64,000 bases of DNA from JAUVXJ01 sp964433755 (GTDB taxonomy: Bacteria > Chloroflexota > Anaerolineae > UBA7937 > B3-Chlor): contig CAYSSR010000004.1 of NCBI GenBank assembly GCA_964433755.1, positions 248,001 to 312,000 on the forward strand. The letters run 5' to 3'. The notes beneath the pieces were generated by a model, which was not told the DNA's origin, ran no database searches, and worked only from the letters and a program-made list of their open reading frames with translations. The position numbers and the translations under genes are program-made. Position 1 is the first letter of the stretch. Each line of letters opens with the position of its first letter. Shown piece by piece: positions 61,756 to 64,000 of the stretch.

Positions 61756-61806
61756 TGAGCCGCGTCCTGAGCGTGACGAAGGATAGGCCGAAGGCCGTAT
61801 CGAAGC
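61756..61806. repeat. Dispersed repeat fragment
   Basis: CGTCCTGAGCGTGACGAAGGAT followed by CCGAAGGCCGTATCGAAG resembles the end of the array near 3690-3712. It marks a dispersed repeat family. Confidence 0.55.
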
Positions 61807-61879
61807 ATGGGGGTCTACGAATCGCGGTGTCGGTGCAAAGGGCCAACAAGGGTGCGCCCTGTGAACTACTCCAGCGTCG

Positions 61880-61908
61880 TTGACACCGCGTCTCAATCCC
61901 ACTATAAT
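61880..61908 (+). promoter_or_regulatory. Perfect consensus promoter of the DUF488 cluster
   Basis: TTGACA (61880-61885), 17 bases and TATAAT (61903-61908) match consensus exactly. Transcription would start near 61915, leaving about 280 bases of leader before TTG 62196. Confidence 0.75.
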
Positions 61909-62195
61909 CGGCACGCAACGAGTACTGTCTTCCTGGCTATTCTTTGACCTTGCGCGCGGGTGGACCGTCAACACGCTGTCTAACGGTGACTGACGATCTG
62001 ACCAATGATGGGGAAACGCCAGTCGGAGTTCGTTGGGGTCCTGCGAGCACGAACCACAGCAAGAAGTACTCCACACTACGTGCCCGTTGATGAGTACCGC
62101 CAGGGCTGCCGGTGTCGCAGTCGTTGGGAGTCAGGCGGAGGCAGTAATCCCTGACGGCGCTCCAACATACTTCGCGATGGAACGGAGGTGCTGGA

Positions 62196-62717
62196 TTGGT
62201 CATCTATACGATCGGCCACAGCAGTGTGGAGACCGACGAAATCATCGACGCATTGAAATCGTACGACATCGAAGTCGTTCTGGACGTTAGGAGCGCCCCC
62301 TACAGCAGGCACACCCCACAGTTTAATCGGGAGGCCTTCGCCGATGATCTCGCCCAGGCTGGCATAGAGTACGTCTACGGCGGTAACTACCTGGGGGGGA
62401 GACCGAAGGACCCCAGTTGCTACGACCCAGAGGACGAGGAGACGGTCTTGTATCAGGAGGTGGAGAAGAAGGATTGGTACCAGAGGGGCATCGACGGACT
62501 GATCCAGCTCGCGAGCGAGAAGCTTCCGGCGGTGATGTGCGCTGAGGAGGACCCCGGTCACTGCCATCGTCACTTGCTCATCACTCAGACCTTGCTCGAT
62601 AGGGAGGTGGAGGTAGAGCACATCAGGCACAAAGGCGGCGAAACGTGGACAGAGTCGGCTCGGAGAGTGCTGAACAGGGATGCCGAGCAGTTGGGGTTTG
62701 GAGACGAGTGGACATGA
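62196..62717 (+). CDS. DUF488 protein
   Basis: The 173-residue protein matches DUF488: IYTIGHSSVETDEIIDALKSYDIEVVLDVRSAPYSRHTPQFNREAF at the N-terminus and the conserved CAEEDPGHCHRHLL near residue 110. The family function is unknown; the conserved Cys and His residues suggest nucleic-acid or metal chemistry. TTG 62196 follows GGAACGGAGG. Its stop overlaps the ATG of a second DUF488 gene in an ATGA, so the paralogues are translationally coupled. Confidence 0.85.
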   Translation: MVIYTIGHSSVETDEIIDALKSYDIEVVLDVRSAPYSRHTPQFNREAFADDLAQAGIEYVYGGNYLGGRPKDPSCYDPEDEETVLYQEVEKKDWYQRGIDGLIQLASEKLPAVMCAEEDPGHCHRHLLITQTLLDREVEVEHIRHKGGETWTESARRVLNRDAEQLGFGDEWT

Positions 62718-63154
62718 AGATCTACACGCTGGGGTACACGAAGAAGTCGGCAGAGGAGTTCTTTGGCGCGCTGGAGGAACACGGCATCGAGAGAGTGGTG
62801 GACGTGCGCCTCAAGAACACCTCTCAGCTTGCGGGATTCACCAAGAAGCAGGACCTCGAGTACTTCCTGCGACGTATGCTGGGCATCGAGTACTGCCATC
62901 TGGAGTTCCTGGCCCCCACGCCCGAACTCATGACCGCCTATCGCGAGTCTGGACAGGACTGGGACCTCTACGAGCGGGAGTTCACGAAGTTGCTGGAGGA
63001 AAGGGATGTTCTGAGCATGCTGGACCGCGAGATCTTCTCGGCAAAGCGGTCCTGTCTGCTGTGCAGCGAACCGGATGCAGAGCACTGCCACCGCAGGTTG
63101 GTCGCGGAGCATCTGAAGGAGGCGTGGCCCGATGTAGAAATCGTGCACTTGTAG
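62714..63154 (+). CDS. DUF488 protein, second paralogue
   Basis: The 146-residue paralogue starts IYTLGYTKKSAEEFFGALEEHGIERVVDVRLKNTSQLAGFTKKQDL and has CSEPDAEHCHRRLV near residue 120. It is closer to the shorter DUF488 subgroup than its neighbour. ATG 62714 overlaps the upstream stop. It is followed 102 bases later by a dual-OB-like protein, a partner seen with DUF488 genes (recalled, not verified). Confidence 0.85.
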   Translation: MKIYTLGYTKKSAEEFFGALEEHGIERVVDVRLKNTSQLAGFTKKQDLEYFLRRMLGIEYCHLEFLAPTPELMTAYRESGQDWDLYEREFTKLLEERDVLSMLDREIFSAKRSCLLCSEPDAEHCHRRLVAEHLKEAWPDVEIVHL

Positions 63155-63256
63155 GAGTTGCCCGCGGTGTAGCTGGCGCCGCTCTGCGAAACGGTCGTGG
63201 TCGACGCGCCTGTTGGGGATAGCGCAGGTGCTTCCACTCGAAAGGAGGTCGTGGCA

Positions 63257-64000
63257 GTGACGCGGCAGATGATCGTCACCGATGTGACGAGAATGCGTGC
63301 CCCGCGTGTATGTGTGGCAGGTTTCTTCTCAGACGACGGCACACCGGTCAGGCCGGTTGTGCCCTACAGGAGCCGGAAGGACATCACGGAGGAGTTCTTG
63401 TGGAAGGATGGACGCCTCATCGTGCAGCCTTTCGCGGAAGTCAGGCTGCGTTTCAAGAAAGCGGCCTCCGACCCCCCGCATACTGAGGATTGGCAGATCG
63501 ATCCACGGGTCGGCCCGGAACTGATCAGGCTCCTGACCCCGGCAGAGAGGTGCGGCTTCCTGGAAGCTAACCTCGATCCTTCGGTGGACTCGATCTTCGG
63601 AGCACCGATACAGGAGGGACGATACATCGGCAAAGGTGAAGGTCACCGGTCGCTGGGGACCATCTGCGCAGATGAGGTGATGGAGGTCGCGTACAGCAAG
63701 CGGAGCTACGACGAAGGCGAGGCCAAGCGGGAGTATCGGATCTGGTTCGCGGACCGCAGTGGTGAAGAGTTCGGGCTTGCGATCACCGACCTCACGTTCA
63801 GGGCCGCCTGCGACCACTTGAGGGATCGCAAGCGCTGGGACATGGCCAGGGTCAGCGAGTGGATGACCAAGTATCTGGGCTCGCCGAAGCGAACTGTGTA
63901 TTTGCGCATCGGCCTCGCCAGGGGCTGGGAGAAACACCCCGATCGCTGCTACTTGCAGGCAACCGGTGTCTACAGCTTCCCGGACTATCTGGGGGGCAAG
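63257..64000 (+). CDS. Dual-OB-domain-like protein, truncated by the window end
   Basis: The 248 codons visible run open to the edge. They begin MIVTDVTRMRAPRVCVAGFFSDDGTPVRPVVPY and include RSLGTICADEVMEVAYSKRSYD, two beta-rich segments that resemble the 'dual OB domain' (DuOB) family as I recall it. OB folds suggest nucleic-acid binding. AAAGGAGG at 63241-63248 supports GTG 63257; GTG 63251 is too close. The frame lacks a stop in the window, so the product is incomplete. It appears to be the third gene of the DUF488 cluster. Confidence 0.6.
   Translation, partial: MTRQMIVTDVTRMRAPRVCVAGFFSDDGTPVRPVVPYRSRKDITEEFLWKDGRLIVQPFAEVRLRFKKAASDPPHTEDWQIDPRVGPELIRLLTPAERCGFLEANLDPSVDSIFGAPIQEGRYIGKGEGHRSLGTICADEVMEVAYSKRSYDEGEAKREYRIWFADRSGEEFGLAITDLTFRAACDHLRDRKRWDMARVSEWMTKYLGSPKRTVYLRIGLARGWEKHPDRCYLQATGVYSFPDYLGGK

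Larger units (their letters stand above)
61640..62195. other. Intergenic region with repeat fragment, promoter and long leader
   Basis: These 556 bases contain a hairpin (61691-61712), a repeat fragment related to the array at 3423-3712 (about 61756-61806), a perfect promoter (61880-61908) and about 280 bases of leader before the first DUF488 gene. One 49-codon frame (62005-62154) lies within the leader but lacks a ribosome site and recognisable similarity. Confidence 0.55.

Noticed and set aside
62005..62154. A 49-codon frame in the DUF488 leader
   Set aside because: No ribosome site and no recognisable similarity; it is reported only as part of the leader.
1..64000. tRNA and rRNA genes
   Set aside because: I looked for the T-arm consensus on both strands and for rRNA landmarks and saw none; a covariance scan would be decisive.

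Overview
This 64-kb window is GC-rich, densely coded bacterial DNA, most probably from an uncultured Chloroflexota (Anaerolineae-like) bacterium. This assignment is inference. It rests on the co-occurrence of a tryptophan T-box leader, a SAM-I riboswitch, lipobox lipoproteins, surface proteins with Pro/Thr-rich 'PTPTP' linkers, a TrpB2-type tryptophan synthase and a dehalogenase-like corrinoid protein. Many promoters match sigma-70 consensus closely, with 17-bp spacers. I saw no rRNA, tRNA, CRISPR array or transposase.

Layout. 1-3.4 kb: a small membrane protein, then a consensus promoter and Trp-specific T-box leader ahead of trpB2 and a SerK/SbnI-like ParB-fold protein. 3.4-9.6 kb: 86-bp tandem repeats, an alpha/alpha-toroid protein, a methyltransferase, remnants of two decayed genes, a HEPN-like protein, a PD-(D/E)XK nuclease-like protein and a small membrane protein with HEGSH. 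9.6-14.9 kb (minus strand): a SAM-I riboswitch controls a metB-like gene, lysC, asd and a HAD-like gene. 15.4-20.8 kb: a two-component system, a lipoprotein and a MacB-type ABC exporter. 20.9-27.4 kb: a TPR membrane protein, kynureninase, an Mrr-like nuclease, an iron-sulfur/winged-helix protein with a radical SAM enzyme, and a membrane protein.

27.5-45.0 kb (minus strand) is a large surface-glycan locus. It has two GT4 and four GT2 glycosyltransferases, a GT8-like enzyme, a GDP-fucose-synthase-like epimerase, three sulfotransferases, a kinase-like/methyltransferase fusion and the Wzm/Wzt ABC exporter. The two exporter genes are separated by a DUF433/DUF5615 toxin-antitoxin-like pair and by a four-helix-bundle (S23/IVP) gene between 16-bp direct repeats. 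The cluster looks designed to make and export a sulfated, possibly fucosylated polysaccharide.

45.3-64 kb holds housekeeping and accessory genes: uridine kinase, an alpha/beta hydrolase, an M16 protease, a dehalogenase-like Fe-S protein, a zinc-ribbon protein, a ThiF/MoeB-like E1 enzyme, DoxX, an Rrf2 regulator with a perfect palindrome over its promoter, a methyltransferase, agmatine deiminase, an HTH-CBS regulator, a HAD phosphatase, an M1-like lipoprotein protease, a beta-helix surface protein, a DUF885-like protease, and a DUF488-DUF488-dual-OB cluster that runs off the end.

The most interesting system is trpB2 plus a predicted free-serine kinase under Trp T-box control. It suggests that O-phosphoserine is made locally to feed an O-phosphoserine-dependent tryptophan synthase.
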